Below are positions 15,512-24,743 of a DNA stretch of 64,000 bases, piece after piece. Source of the stretch: CAWCKS01 sp963763485 (GTDB lineage: Bacteria > Pseudomonadota > Alphaproteobacteria > Rhizobiales > Xanthobacteraceae); NCBI GenBank assembly GCA_963763485.1, contig CAVXOW010000005.1:1302001-1366000 (forward strand). The letters are read 5' to 3'. The notes under the pieces are model-generated. The model was not told the origin of the DNA, made no database searches, and worked only from the letters and a program-made list of their open reading frames with translations. The position numbers and the translations under genes are program-made. Each line of letters begins with the position of its first letter. The first letter of the stretch is position 1.

Positions 15512-16912
15512 GTGTCCATCGTGAACGCCCCCGATCCTGAAGAGCGCGCGCGTGTCGTCAAGCAGGACCTCGACACGGTGCTGCACCCGATCGTGCAGCA
15601 CCGTGCGCTGGAGGAGAAGCAGTTCGTGGTCACCCGCGCGCAGGGCTCCACGGTGGTCGACCACAACGGCACCGAGTACCTCGACGCGATGGCGGGGCTG
15701 TGGTGCGTCAACATCGGCTACGGCCGCACCGAACTCGCCCAGGTTGCCGCCGAGCAGATGGAGCAGATCGCCTATTATCCGCACACCGCGATGAACATTC
15801 CGGCGGCGGAGCTCGGCGACAAGATCAACTCGCTGATGGGTGGCGGCTATCACACCTATTTCGTCAATTCGGGCTCCGAGGCCAACGAGGCCGGCTTCAA
15901 GATCGCGCGCCAGTACGTCAAGCACGAATTTCCCGAGCAGTTCAAGTTCAAGACCATCGGCCGCTACTACGCCTATCACGGCACGACGCTGGCGACGCTC
16001 GCCGCCGGCGGCATGGGCGACCGCAAGACCAAGTTCGAGCCGTATGCGGGCGAGTTCGTCCACGTCCCGGCGCCGACCTGCTACCGCTGTCCGCTGGGGC
16101 TGAAGTACCCCGAGTGCGGCGTCGCCTGTGCCAAGGCGATCGAGACCGCAATCCTCGGCGAAGGTCCAGCCAGCGTTGCCGAAGTGATCGTCGAGCCGAT
16201 CATGTCCGGCGTCGGTGTTGCCGTGCCGCCGGATGAGTATTTGCCGATGGTGGAGGCGACCTGCCGCAAGTACGACGTGCTGTTGCACGTCGACGAAGTG
16301 ATCAACGGCTTCGGCCGCACCGGAAAGATGTTCGGCCACCAGCACTACGGCATCTCACCGGACATCATGGCGATCGCCAAGGGCATCGTCTCGGCCTACC
16401 TGCCGATCGCGGCCACCGTGGTGAAGAACAAGGTGTTTGAGAGCTTCCTCGGCACCGAGGCCGAACTGCGCCAGGTGATGCAGGTGAACACCTATGGCGG
16501 CCATCCGGTCGCAGCCGCCGTCGCCGTGCGCAACATCGAGATCCTGCAGGAGGAGCGGCTCGCGGAACGCTCGGCCGAGATGGGCGCCTATCTGATGGCC
16601 GGTCTGAAGGACCGGCTGATGAAGCACGAGATTTGCGGCGAGGTGCGCGGCAAGGGCCTGTTGATCGGCATCGAGCTTGTGAAAGACCGTGCCAGCAGGG
16701 AGCAACTGCCGGGTCCGCTGGTCGGCGATGTCGTTGCGTTCTGTCGCGAGAATGGCGTCATCGTCGGCCGCTCCGGCGGCGGTGCGCGGCATTCGAACAC
16801 CATCGTGCTGTCGCCGCCGCTGATCATCACGCGGTCGGAATGCGACCGCCTGATCGATGCGATCGATCACGCGCTGACGCGTGTCGTCGCAAAGATGAGC
16901 GGGAAGGGGTAG
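15512..16912 (+). CDS. Class III aminotransferase (omega-amino acid/taurine:pyruvate type)
   Basis: 466 residues from a GTG start with AGAGAGG upstream. PLP-dependent fold I class III enzyme: NSGSEANE (phosphate cup) near residue 118, YHGTT near 158, the cofactor Asp in LLHVDEVINGFGRTGKMFG (about 255-275), and the Schiff-base Lys in IMAIAKGIVSAYLPI (about 295). Close relatives move an amino group from omega-amino acids, diamines or taurine to pyruvate. The ACxxCxxxCxxC-like run CYRCPLGLKYPECGVAC (about 190-206) is unusual for the class and could be a metal or disulfide site. It stands alone, so the substrate cannot be inferred from neighbours. Confidence 0.88.
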   Translation: MSIVNAPDPEERARVVKQDLDTVLHPIVQHRALEEKQFVVTRAQGSTVVDHNGTEYLDAMAGLWCVNIGYGRTELAQVAAEQMEQIAYYPHTAMNIPAAELGDKINSLMGGGYHTYFVNSGSEANEAGFKIARQYVKHEFPEQFKFKTIGRYYAYHGTTLATLAAGGMGDRKTKFEPYAGEFVHVPAPTCYRCPLGLKYPECGVACAKAIETAILGEGPASVAEVIVEPIMSGVGVAVPPDEYLPMVEATCRKYDVLLHVDEVINGFGRTGKMFGHQHYGISPDIMAIAKGIVSAYLPIAATVVKNKVFESFLGTEAELRQVMQVNTYGGHPVAAAVAVRNIEILQEERLAERSAEMGAYLMAGLKDRLMKHEICGEVRGKGLLIGIELVKDRASREQLPGPLVGDVVAFCRENGVIVGRSGGGARHSNTIVLSPPLIITRSECDRLIDAIDHALTRVVAKMSGKG

Positions 16913-17018
16913 GGGCGCGGATTGGTTGCGCGCCGCCACGGGCGCTCCGCGGGCGGAGCCAAACGCAAGGCAGCCGTCCTTGCCGACCCGACAACACTCG
17001 CCTGAAAGCAGTGTTGGG

Positions 17019-17408
17019 CTACTTGACGTTCACCTTCATGTTCAAAGCGGAGGTCCCGGTGCCCAGGGTCCCAACCCCCGTTGCTGCAAGGACGAACGAG
17101 TCACTGCCCGCGTACCCGGGGTTTGCCTTGTACTCAAAGGTCGTCAGGCTAATCAGTCTTACAGTGCCATGTTGAGCAGGCGTAACAATCTTGGTGTTTT
17201 TCATCGTGCCGGGCATCGACAGCGCCGACGTGCAAGAGCTGCCGGACCGGACGTTGAATTCACCACTCATGTTCTGGCCGAATGGCGCAAAATTGCCGAT
17301 GATTTGACAGCTGGCCGCTTTGGCTGATGCGGACAACGCGAGGCTCGAAACTGCAATTGCGCACGCCAGAAGAGGCAGCTTCACGATCTTCTTTGCTCGT
17401 AGGGACAT
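17019..17408 (-). CDS. Exported Ig-like domain protein, paralog of 14942-15331
   Basis: 129 residues with a signal peptide ending at SASAKA (about residue 31). Two cysteines follow (ASCQIIG, GSSCTSAL), then the domain core QHGTVRLISLTTFEYKANPGYAGSDSFVLAATG and a C-terminal strand ALNMKVNVK. The F-x-Y-x-x-x-x-G-Y-x-G-x-D-x-F pattern is shared with the exported protein at 14942. Small secreted beta proteins of this kind occur in multiple copies in Bradyrhizobium genomes; no function is known. It converges on the aminotransferase gene. Confidence 0.68.
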   Translation of the reverse strand: MSLRAKKIVKLPLLACAIAVSSLALSASAKAASCQIIGNFAPFGQNMSGEFNVRSGSSCTSALSMPGTMKNTKIVTPAQHGTVRLISLTTFEYKANPGYAGSDSFVLAATGVGTLGTGTSALNMKVNVK

Positions 17409-17774
17409 GCAGTACTCTCCTTCATGAATTCAACCGCATCCGCCTGGCCATCAAGCGGCGCGCGGTGGGTGTGCTGACCCTTCATCAAGGCCGGAACGAT
17501 ATCCATCAGGGTTTTTCCTGACATTGTGCCGGTATTGGCTCGACTGCGCTGTGGTTGGCTGCGTTGCCCGGTCGCATCGCGCGCAGAGGTCGAGGACATC
17601 ATCACCGCGTTGTCACGCTTCAAAGCGCTGTTCGTCATAGGTTGCGAAGGCGCAGGTCTCTCGATGGATCCTCCCTTCCCAACCCGCAAGGGGGTCGGGA
17701 GCAGGCTTGCGAGGTGAGGCAAATTGGGCCAACTTGAATTCATCATGCTGTTGCCCGCATTCCCGTGACGCTGA
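17409..17774. other. Intergenic region with no gene recognised
   Basis: 366 bp between divergent genes. Short frames here (for example 17526-17717) have no recognisable motifs and no ribosome site. It must contain the promoter of the exported protein (minus) and that of the LLM gene (plus). Confidence 0.5.
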
Positions 17775-19102
17775 ATGACACGGCCTGATTCATCTCAACC
17801 TGTTCATTCAGAGCCGCGGTCATCACGAGGCGTCATGGCGGCATCCGGGGTCGTCGCGGCTGCCGCTGACCGATATCCGCTACACGATTGAGCTGGCGCG
17901 CAAGGCGGAAGCTGCGCTGTTCGATTCGATCTTCCTCGCCGACGTGCTCGGCCTCTGGAACGACGTCGCGAAGACGCCGTTCAACTGGCTTGAGCCGATC
18001 ACGACGCTGGCCGCTCTCGCAACCACAACGAGCCAGATCGGCCTGATCGCAACGGCCTCGACGACCTACACCGAGCCCTACAATCTCGCCCGGCAGTTCG
18101 CCTCGCTCGACCACATCAGCCAGGGGCGGGTCGGCTGGAACATCGTCACGACATGGTCGCCGCAGGCCGGCTCCAATTTCGGCGGCATCGGGCAGGTCAG
18201 CCATGCCGACCGTTACGAGCGCGCCGAAGAGTACATGGCCGTGGTGAAGGGGCTGTGGGACAGCTGGGCCGACGATGCCGTGCTGGATGATCGCGAGGGC
18301 GGGCGCTACGCCGATCCGAAGCGCGTCAAACCCATCAATCACGTCGGCCCACACTACCAAGTGGCCGGTCCGCTGAACCTGCCGCGATCGCCGCAGGGGC
18401 GGCCGGTGTTGGTCCAGGCGGGATCATCGGACGCGGGTCGTCGCTTTGCTGCGCGCCATGCCGAAGCGGTTTTCACGGCTCACCTCGAAAAGGCGACGGC
18501 AAAAGAATTCTACGCCGATCTGAAGTCGCTGGTCGGCGAGTTCGGACGCAGCCCTAAGGATGTGCTGATCCTGCCCGGATTGAGCCCGATCATCGGATCG
18601 ACCGAGGCCGAGGCTCGGCGCTATTCCGACGAACTGAACGCGTTGACCGATCCCGAGATCGGACGACAGCGCCTGTCGCTGCGCTTCGGCGGCCACGACT
18701 TTTCGCATCTGCCGCTCGACAAGAAGCTCAGTGCCTGAAGATTTCCCCGATCCTCGCGATAACGACGCGGCGCGCAGCCGAACCGAGGTCATCGTCGGCT
18801 TTGTCAGGCAGGAGCAGCCGACGCTGCGGCAGCTGCTCGCCAAGCTTGCAGGCGCGCGAGGCCATTTCACCTTCGAGGGCACGCCCGAACAGGTCGCCGA
18901 CCTGATGCAGGACTGGGTCAACGATGGCGCCGCCGACGGCTTCAACCTGATGCCGCCGGTGCTGCCGGAGATGCTCGATGTCTTCATCGCGGAAGTCATT
19001 CCGCTCTTGCAGCGACGCGGACTGTTCCGGACCTCCTATGAGGGGCGCACGCTCCGCTCGCATCTCGGCCTGTCGCGCCCGGCATCTTCGCCCGCCGCAT
19101 AG
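17775..19102 (+). pseudogene. LLM-class (NtaA/SnaA/DszA-type) flavin monooxygenase, two frameshifts
   Basis: Reading three frames in turn rebuilds a full-length protein of about 440 residues. It opens with ATG 17775 and then, after a shift near 17783-17787, continues HLNLFIQSRGHHEASWRHPG, ARKAEAALFDSIFLADVLGLW, VGWNIVTTWSPQAGSNFG and RYERAEEYMAVVKGLWDSW. That is the signature of FMNH2-dependent nitrilotriacetate/dibenzothiophene-sulfone monooxygenases. A second shift at about 18730 ends the frame at TGA 18736. The missing C-terminal part (PEDFPDPRDN...VIVGF, then PEQVADLMQDWVNDGAADGFNLMPP) follows in the next frame to 19102. Removing one base at each point restores the gene, so these may be sequencing indels. 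It sits just before the ABC-transporter operon. Confidence 0.8.
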
Positions 19103-19229
19103 GCAGTTGCTGCATCGATTGCGGCTCTTCCGATTACCGACTGACCACCTCGCGATGAGGTAAAAGGCTTTGCAGCCTTCGTCGCTCTGCTAAGCTGTAA
19201 CCACCGAATTTCGAAAAAGGATTGCTGGT

Positions 19230-20816
19230 ATGTTCAGCCGCATACAACCTGGCGCGTTTGTCGTCGCAATCCTCGCGCTGATTGTCGGCCTGGTCGATAG
19301 CGGCGCAGCCCTGGCGCAAAAAGAAACCAATACGGTCGTGTGGGGCGTTGTCGGGTCGCCGCGGCATCTGAATCCGGCAGTGCAGTCCGGGGTCGCCACC
19401 ATGGAGCCCGGCGCGCAGCTCTTCGCGAGCCCGTTGCGCGTCGACGACGACTGGAAGATGAAGCCGTATCTCGCCGAGAGCTGGTCGTATTCGGACGATG
19501 CGAAGACGCTGACGCTGAAGGTGCGCAGCGGCGCTAAATTTCACGATGGTCAGCCGATTACATCGGCCGACTTTGCGTTCTCGATCATGGCCGTGAAGAA
19601 GTATCATCCGTTCCAGTCGATGATGGCGGCCGTCGACAGCGTCGACACTCCCGACCCGAGTACCGCGGTCATCCACCTCTCGCAACCGAACCCGGCACTG
19701 CTGCTGGCGCTGACGCCGCCGTTCTGCCCGATCCTGCCAAAACATATTTTCGACGACGGGCAAAATCTGGCGACCCATCCCCGCAACGCTGACCCGGTTG
19801 GATCGGGACCGTTCAAGCTGGTCGAATTCAAGCCCGGCGAGCACATCATCATGGAGAAGTTCAAGGACTTCTTCATCAAGGATCGTCCGAGGCTCGATCG
19901 GATCGTCATGCGCATCTTCAAGGACAGCAACGCACTGACGCTCGCCGTCGAGGCGAAAGAGGTCAACTTCGTTCCGTTCCTGGCCGAGGTCGCGCAGATC
20001 GATCGGCTCGCCAACACCCAGGGTATCACGGTCACGGAAAAAGGCGGCGAAGGCATCGGTGCGCTGATCTGGATCGCGTTCAACCTGACGCGCAAGCCTT
20101 TCGACGACGTTCGCGTGCGTCAGGCGATTTCCTACATGATCGACCGCGACTTCATTACCAAGCGTCTGCAACGCGGCCGCACGGTCATCGCGACCGGCCC
20201 GATCACGCCCGGCTCGCCGTATTACAACCCCGACGTCGAACGCTACAAGCTCAACCAGGCGAAAGCCGAAGAGCTGCTCGACGCGGCCGGCCTCAAGAAA
20301 GATACGCAGGGGCTGCGGTTCAAGACGACCATCACCTACGCGCCCGGCGGCCGCGACTATACGCAGAACATCGCGGAGTACGCCAAGGCCCAGCTCAAGA
20401 AAGTCGGCGTCGATCTGGAGCTCACGCCTGCGGCCGACTTCCCGAGCTGGGCCAAGAAGGTCGGCGATCAGGATTTCGACGTCACCATGGATGCCGTCTT
20501 CAACTGGGGCGACCCGATGATCGGCGTCAATCGGACCTATCTGAGTTCGAACATCCGCAAGGGCGTGATCTGGTCAAACACCCAGAGCTATAGCAACCCG
20601 AAGGTGGACGAATTGCTGACGAAGGCTGCGGCCGAACCCGGCCTGGACAAGCGAAAGGCGCTGTACAAGGAGTTCCAGTCGATCGTCGTCAACGACGCGC
20701 CGATCATGTTCATCAACGTCCTGCCGACCAGCACAGCCTATGACAGCCGCTTGAAAGACGTCCCGACGGGCATCTGGAGCGCGACCTCGCCGATCGACGA
20801 AATGCATTGGGAATAG
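19230..20816 (+). CDS. ABC transporter substrate-binding protein, family 5 (peptide/oligopeptide type)
   Basis: 528 residues with a signal peptide cleaved near GAALAQK (residue 30). It has the family 5 layout: a first lobe with SPLRVDDDWKMKPYLAESW and FHDGQPITSADFAFS, the GSGPFKLVEF motif near 190, and DDVRVRQAISYMIDRD near 290-305, the most diagnostic segment. It captures the solute in the periplasm for the permease-ATPase complex encoded by the next four genes, 25 bp downstream. The family binds di-/oligopeptides, nickel, opines and other small molecules; the amidohydrolase at the operon's end suggests an amide or ester-containing ligand that is hydrolysed after import (inference). Confidence 0.92.
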   Translation: MFSRIQPGAFVVAILALIVGLVDSGAALAQKETNTVVWGVVGSPRHLNPAVQSGVATMEPGAQLFASPLRVDDDWKMKPYLAESWSYSDDAKTLTLKVRSGAKFHDGQPITSADFAFSIMAVKKYHPFQSMMAAVDSVDTPDPSTAVIHLSQPNPALLLALTPPFCPILPKHIFDDGQNLATHPRNADPVGSGPFKLVEFKPGEHIIMEKFKDFFIKDRPRLDRIVMRIFKDSNALTLAVEAKEVNFVPFLAEVAQIDRLANTQGITVTEKGGEGIGALIWIAFNLTRKPFDDVRVRQAISYMIDRDFITKRLQRGRTVIATGPITPGSPYYNPDVERYKLNQAKAEELLDAAGLKKDTQGLRFKTTITYAPGGRDYTQNIAEYAKAQLKKVGVDLELTPAADFPSWAKKVGDQDFDVTMDAVFNWGDPMIGVNRTYLSSNIRKGVIWSNTQSYSNPKVDELLTKAAAEPGLDKRKALYKEFQSIVVNDAPIMFINVLPTSTAYDSRLKDVPTGIWSATSPIDEMHWE

Positions 20817-20840
20817 GCTGAGAGCTAGAGAAAGGCGCAA

Positions 20841-21812
20841 ATGCGCTTCGTCGTGGTGCGGATCGTCAGGGCAATCGGCTTGATCGCCGCGGTGGCCGTG
20901 CTGAACTTCACCCTGCTGCACATGGTGCCCGGCGACATCGTGCAGACGATCGTCGGCGAAATGGGCGGCGCGAGCGAAGCGACGATCAAGGCCCTGAGGG
21001 AAACCTATGGACTTGATCGCCCGTTCCACCAACAGCTGTTGGTCTATGTCGGCCACGTCCTGTCCGGCGACCTCGGCATCTCGGCGTATTACAACAAGCC
21101 GGTATTGGGTCTGATCCTGCAGCGCGTCCCGGCGACCGTCCTGCTGGTGACCACCGCGCTCGTAACCGCCGTCGTCGCGGGCACGACGCTCGGCGTTATC
21201 TCCGCGCGCTTCCCACGCAGCTGGTTCACCGCAGCGGTCAATATCGTTGCGCTGTTCGGCTTTTCCGCACCGGTGTTCTGGACCGGACTGATGTTGCTGT
21301 TGCTGTTTGCAGTCGTCATTCCCGTTGTTCCGACCGGCGGCCTTTACAACGACGCGATCAGTCATTCGCGCCTCGGCTTTGCCCTCGACGTGGCGCATCA
21401 CTTGATCCTGCCCGCGGTGACGCTCGCGCTGATATACCTTGCGCTGTACACACGGCTGGCGCGGTCGAGCATGCTGGAGATCATGGACTCCGATTATGTG
21501 CGAACCGCGCGCGCCAAGGGGCTCAGCGAACCAAAAGTCTTGTTCAAGCACGCGCTCCGCAATGCGTTGTTGCCGGTCGTGACGTTTGCCGGGTTGCAAC
21601 TGTCCGGCATGTTCGCAGGCTCCGTGCTGGTCGAAACCGTCTTCACCTGGCCGGGCTTGGGACTGCTGGCTTACGAGTCGATCGTGCGCCGCGACACCCA
21701 GCTGATTCTCGGCATCCTGATCGTTTCGGCTGCTCTCGTGATCATCGGGAATGCTCTGACCGATCTCGTCTATCGTCTGATCGATCCGCGCATCAAGGCG
21801 AGCACGTCATGA
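20841..21812 (+). CDS. ABC transporter permease, DppB/OppB type
   Basis: 323 residues with an N-terminal hydrophobic helix, the conserved PGD motif in LHMVPGDIVQTIVGEMG, and five further membrane helices. The EAA-like loop that contacts the ATPases reads DYVRTARAKGLSEPKVLFKHALRNALLPV (about 218-246). This is the first inner-membrane subunit of the dipeptide-type importer. Its stop overlaps the next permease start by 4 nt (ATGA at 21809-21812), so translation is coupled. Family certain; substrate unknown. Confidence 0.93.
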   Translation: MRFVVVRIVRAIGLIAAVAVLNFTLLHMVPGDIVQTIVGEMGGASEATIKALRETYGLDRPFHQQLLVYVGHVLSGDLGISAYYNKPVLGLILQRVPATVLLVTTALVTAVVAGTTLGVISARFPRSWFTAAVNIVALFGFSAPVFWTGLMLLLLFAVVIPVVPTGGLYNDAISHSRLGFALDVAHHLILPAVTLALIYLALYTRLARSSMLEIMDSDYVRTARAKGLSEPKVLFKHALRNALLPVVTFAGLQLSGMFAGSVLVETVFTWPGLGLLAYESIVRRDTQLILGILIVSAALVIIGNALTDLVYRLIDPRIKASTS

Positions 21813-22717
21813 CCGACGCGGCTCATGGGGGCGGCATCGCGCGACCGGCGGAAGCGAATGCGAGCCTGCCGAAAGCGCGCAGTCCATGGCGCGAGGCCTG
21901 GCTGGTGTTCCGCCAGAACCGTGCTGCCTTGATTGGGCTGGCGCTGCTCACGTTGATCGTGCTGTTCGTGCTGATCGGGCCATATCTCTACCACGTCGAT
22001 CCGTTCGATATCGTCCAGGCGCCGCATCAGCCGCCGGGCTCCGACGACGTGCCGCTGGGCAGCGACTATCTCGGACGCGACATTCTGGCGGGACTGATCC
22101 AGGGCGGCCGTCCGACCCTGCTGGTCGGCACCACGGCCGCGATGATCGCCGTGCTGATCGGCGTGACGATTGGCGCGCTCTCCGGATATTTCGGCCGCGG
22201 CGTCAATTCGATCCTCCGCCAGCTGACCGAATTCTTCCAGGTCCTGCCGGCGCTGCTGTTCACGATGGTCGTGGTGACGCTGTTCGGGCCGAAATCGACC
22301 ACGATCGCAATTGCGATCGGCGTCGTGGCCTGGACCGGAATGGCGCGGCTGACCCGCGCTGAATTCATGCGGATCAAGCAGCTCGACTATGTTCGCTCCG
22401 CGCGCAGCGCCGGCGCGTCCGACACCTCGATCATGCTGCGAACGATCCTGCCGAATGCGCTGCCGCCGATCATTGTCTCGAGCACGCTGGCGGCGGGTTC
22501 GGCCATCCTGTTCGAAGCCGGCCTGTCGTTCCTCGGACTGAGCGACCCGAACACGATCAGCTGGGGCTCGATGATCGGCGCGTCGCGCACTTACCTGCGC
22601 GACGCCTGGTGGGCGGTGACCTTTCCAGGGCTTGCCATCTTTCTCACCGTGCTTTCGATCAGTCTCGTCGGCGACGGTTTGAACGATGCGTTCAATCCGC
22701 GACTGCGGCGCCGGTGA
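21809..22717 (+). CDS. ABC transporter permease, DppC/OppC type
   Basis: 302 residues. A cytoplasmic N-terminus and first helix (AALIGLALLTLIVLFVLIG) are followed by a periplasmic segment with the typical PLGSDYLGRDILAGLIQGGR, then five helices. The EAA loop is KQLDYVRSARSAGASDTSIMLRTILPNALPPI. It pairs with the DppB-type subunit to form the pore. Start ATG 21809 overlaps the upstream stop by 4 nt; its own stop at 22715-22717 overlaps a possible GTG start of the next gene. Strong assignment. Confidence 0.93.
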   Translation: MTDAAHGGGIARPAEANASLPKARSPWREAWLVFRQNRAALIGLALLTLIVLFVLIGPYLYHVDPFDIVQAPHQPPGSDDVPLGSDYLGRDILAGLIQGGRPTLLVGTTAAMIAVLIGVTIGALSGYFGRGVNSILRQLTEFFQVLPALLFTMVVVTLFGPKSTTIAIAIGVVAWTGMARLTRAEFMRIKQLDYVRSARSAGASDTSIMLRTILPNALPPIIVSSTLAAGSAILFEAGLSFLGLSDPNTISWGSMIGASRTYLRDAWWAVTFPGLAIFLTVLSISLVGDGLNDAFNPRLRRR

Positions 22718-22722
22718 GAGCG

Positions 22723-23703
22723 ATGCTCGAGGTCAACGATCTCGTCGTCGAATTCGATACGTACGATGGGCGCGTGCGGGTGTTGCAACGACTTTCGTTT
22801 TCAGTGCAGCCGAATGAAACACTGTGCATCGTCGGCAAGTCGGGCAGCGGCAAGAGTGTTTCGGCGCTCGCCATCCTCGGACTTGTGCCGAAGCCGAATG
22901 GCCATGTCACGGGTGGGACGATCACGCTCGAGGGCGAGGACCTGCTCAAGGTCTCTGCGAAGCGGATGCGCCAGATTCGCGGTAACGAGATCTCGATGAT
23001 CTTTCAGGAGCCGATGACGTCGCTCAATCCGGTCTATTCGGTCGGCGAACAGATTGCCGAGGCGTTGCGCGACCACAAGGGGATGGGCCGCCGCGAGGCT
23101 TGGCAGGCTGCGATCCATATGCTTGAGCGCGTCCATATACCCGAAGCGCGGCTCCGGGCGCGGGAATTTCCGCATCAGTTCTCCGGCGGCATGCGGCAGC
23201 GGGTCATGATTGCGATTGCGCTCGCCTGCGCGCCGAAACTCCTGATCGCCGACGAGCCGACCACGGCGCTCGACGTCACTGTACAGGCCCAGGTGTTCGC
23301 TCTGCTGCGCGAGCTGCAACGCGAGCAAGGGACGGCGATCATCCTGATCACCCACGACATGGGCGCGGTCAGCGAGATGGCCGACCGGGTCGTCGTCATG
23401 TATGCGGGGCGCAAGGTCGAGGAGGGGCCCGTTGACGAGGTGCTGGATCGCCCCTCGCATCCCTATACGAAGGGACTTCTCGCGAGCCGTCCGCGCCTGA
23501 CACTTGGCGCGCCGTGGGTGCGCCAGAGGCTTGCGGAAATCCCGGGAACGGTGCCACCCCTGCATCTGCTCAAACAAGGATGTGCCTTTGCTCCGCGTTG
23601 CGCGGCGCGCACCGACCGATGCGACAACGAGGCGCCGCCCGAGGTCAGGATTGGACCGGGGCATGCCGCCAGCTGCTGGGCGGCGGTGCCGTCGCAACCG
23701 TAG
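22723..23703 (+). CDS. ABC transporter ATP-binding protein, DppD/OppD type
   Basis: 326 residues from ATG 22723; GTG 22714, overlapping the permease stop as GTGA, is equally possible. Walker A GKSGSGKS is at 38-45, the signature FSGGMRQR near 155, Walker B LLIADEPTTALD near 175, and the H-loop in ILITHDMG. The C-terminal oligopeptide-type extension carries the four-cysteine pattern CAFAPRCAARTDRC...SCW, which binds an Fe-S cluster or zinc in some members. It energises import through the two permeases. Strong assignment. Confidence 0.93.
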   Translation: MLEVNDLVVEFDTYDGRVRVLQRLSFSVQPNETLCIVGKSGSGKSVSALAILGLVPKPNGHVTGGTITLEGEDLLKVSAKRMRQIRGNEISMIFQEPMTSLNPVYSVGEQIAEALRDHKGMGRREAWQAAIHMLERVHIPEARLRAREFPHQFSGGMRQRVMIAIALACAPKLLIADEPTTALDVTVQAQVFALLRELQREQGTAIILITHDMGAVSEMADRVVVMYAGRKVEEGPVDEVLDRPSHPYTKGLLASRPRLTLGAPWVRQRLAEIPGTVPPLHLLKQGCAFAPRCAARTDRCDNEAPPEVRIGPGHAASCWAAVPSQP

Positions 23704-23717
23704 GCCGGAGCGCGCGC

Positions 23718-24725
23718 ATGGCAACGGACATCATTCTCGATCTGCGCGACCTCAAGGTGCATTTTCCTGTCGGCAAGGCGATGTTCAAACCGGCGCGGAT
23801 GTTGCGCGCCGTTGACGGCGTCTCGCTCAGCGTCAGGCGCGGCACTTCAGTTGGAATTGTCGGCGAATCGGGATCCGGCAAGACGACACTTGCTCTCGCC
23901 GTGATGCGCCTGATCGACATCACGGACGGCTCGATCGTGCTGAATGGCGTCGAGATCTCAGGGTTGACCGGGGCGGAGCTTCAGGCTCAGCGGCGCCAGA
24001 TCCAAATGGTGTTTCAGGATCCTTATTCGTCGCTCAATCCGCGATCGCGAGCGCGCGATATCGTGGCGGAGCCGCTCGAGCTGATGGGCGTCGGAACGCG
24101 TGCCGGGCGCGCCGATATGGTCAGCGCGCTGTTCCGGCAGGTCGGCCTTCGAGCCGATCAGATGAACCTGTTTCCGCATCAATTCTCCGGCGGCCAGCGT
24201 CAGCGGATCGGGATCGCCCGGGCGCTTGCGACGAAGCCGGCCCTGGTCGTTTGTGACGAGCCCGTGTCAGCTCTCGACGTTGCAATCCAGGCGCAAATCC
24301 TCAATCTGCTCGGCGACCTGCAGCAGGAATACCGTCTGTCCTACCTGTTCATCTCGCACGATCTCGCGGTCGTGCAACATCTCTGCGACGAAGTTGCCGT
24401 CATGTATCTCGGCCAGATCGTCGAACAGGCATCGCGCGATCAACTGTTCGCTGATCCGCTGCATCCCTACACCTGGGCTCTGCTGGCCGCGGTCCCACGC
24501 ATGGGCCGCGGGCGAACGGCGGGCGCCGCACCCCGCCTGGTCGGCGATCCACCGAGCCCGATCGAATTGCCGAGCGGCTGTCGCTTCGCTGCGCGTTGCG
24601 CCTATGCAAACGATGTTTGCCGCAACGAAAAGCCGCCGCTGCGCCAATTGGCGGATGGACACGCCGTCGCATGCCATCTTGTAACAGATGAGGGAACGGT
24701 GCCCCATCGCCCCGAAAAACTCTAA
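23718..24725 (+). CDS. ABC transporter ATP-binding protein, DppF/OppF type
   Basis: 335 residues from ATG 23718, 14 bp after the first ATPase; a longer open frame to 23514 overlaps that gene and is rejected. The DppF-type insertion HFPVGKAMFKPARMLRAVDGV precedes Walker A GESGSGKT (49-56). Also present are the signature FSGGQRQRIGIARAL, Walker B LVVCDEPVSALD, the switch His in FISHDL, and the C-terminal cysteine pattern CRFAARCAYANDVC...ACH. It forms the heterodimeric motor with the DppD-type subunit. The amidohydrolase starts 18 bp downstream. Confidence 0.93.
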   Translation: MATDIILDLRDLKVHFPVGKAMFKPARMLRAVDGVSLSVRRGTSVGIVGESGSGKTTLALAVMRLIDITDGSIVLNGVEISGLTGAELQAQRRQIQMVFQDPYSSLNPRSRARDIVAEPLELMGVGTRAGRADMVSALFRQVGLRADQMNLFPHQFSGGQRQRIGIARALATKPALVVCDEPVSALDVAIQAQILNLLGDLQQEYRLSYLFISHDLAVVQHLCDEVAVMYLGQIVEQASRDQLFADPLHPYTWALLAAVPRMGRGRTAGAAPRLVGDPPSPIELPSGCRFAARCAYANDVCRNEKPPLRQLADGHAVACHLVTDEGTVPHRPEKL

Positions 24726-24743
24726 CAAAACGCAGGGACGCAG

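Noticed and set aside
17526..17717. Short frame between the exported protein and LLM genes
   Set aside because: No ribosome site, no motif and poor codon pattern; treated as non-coding.
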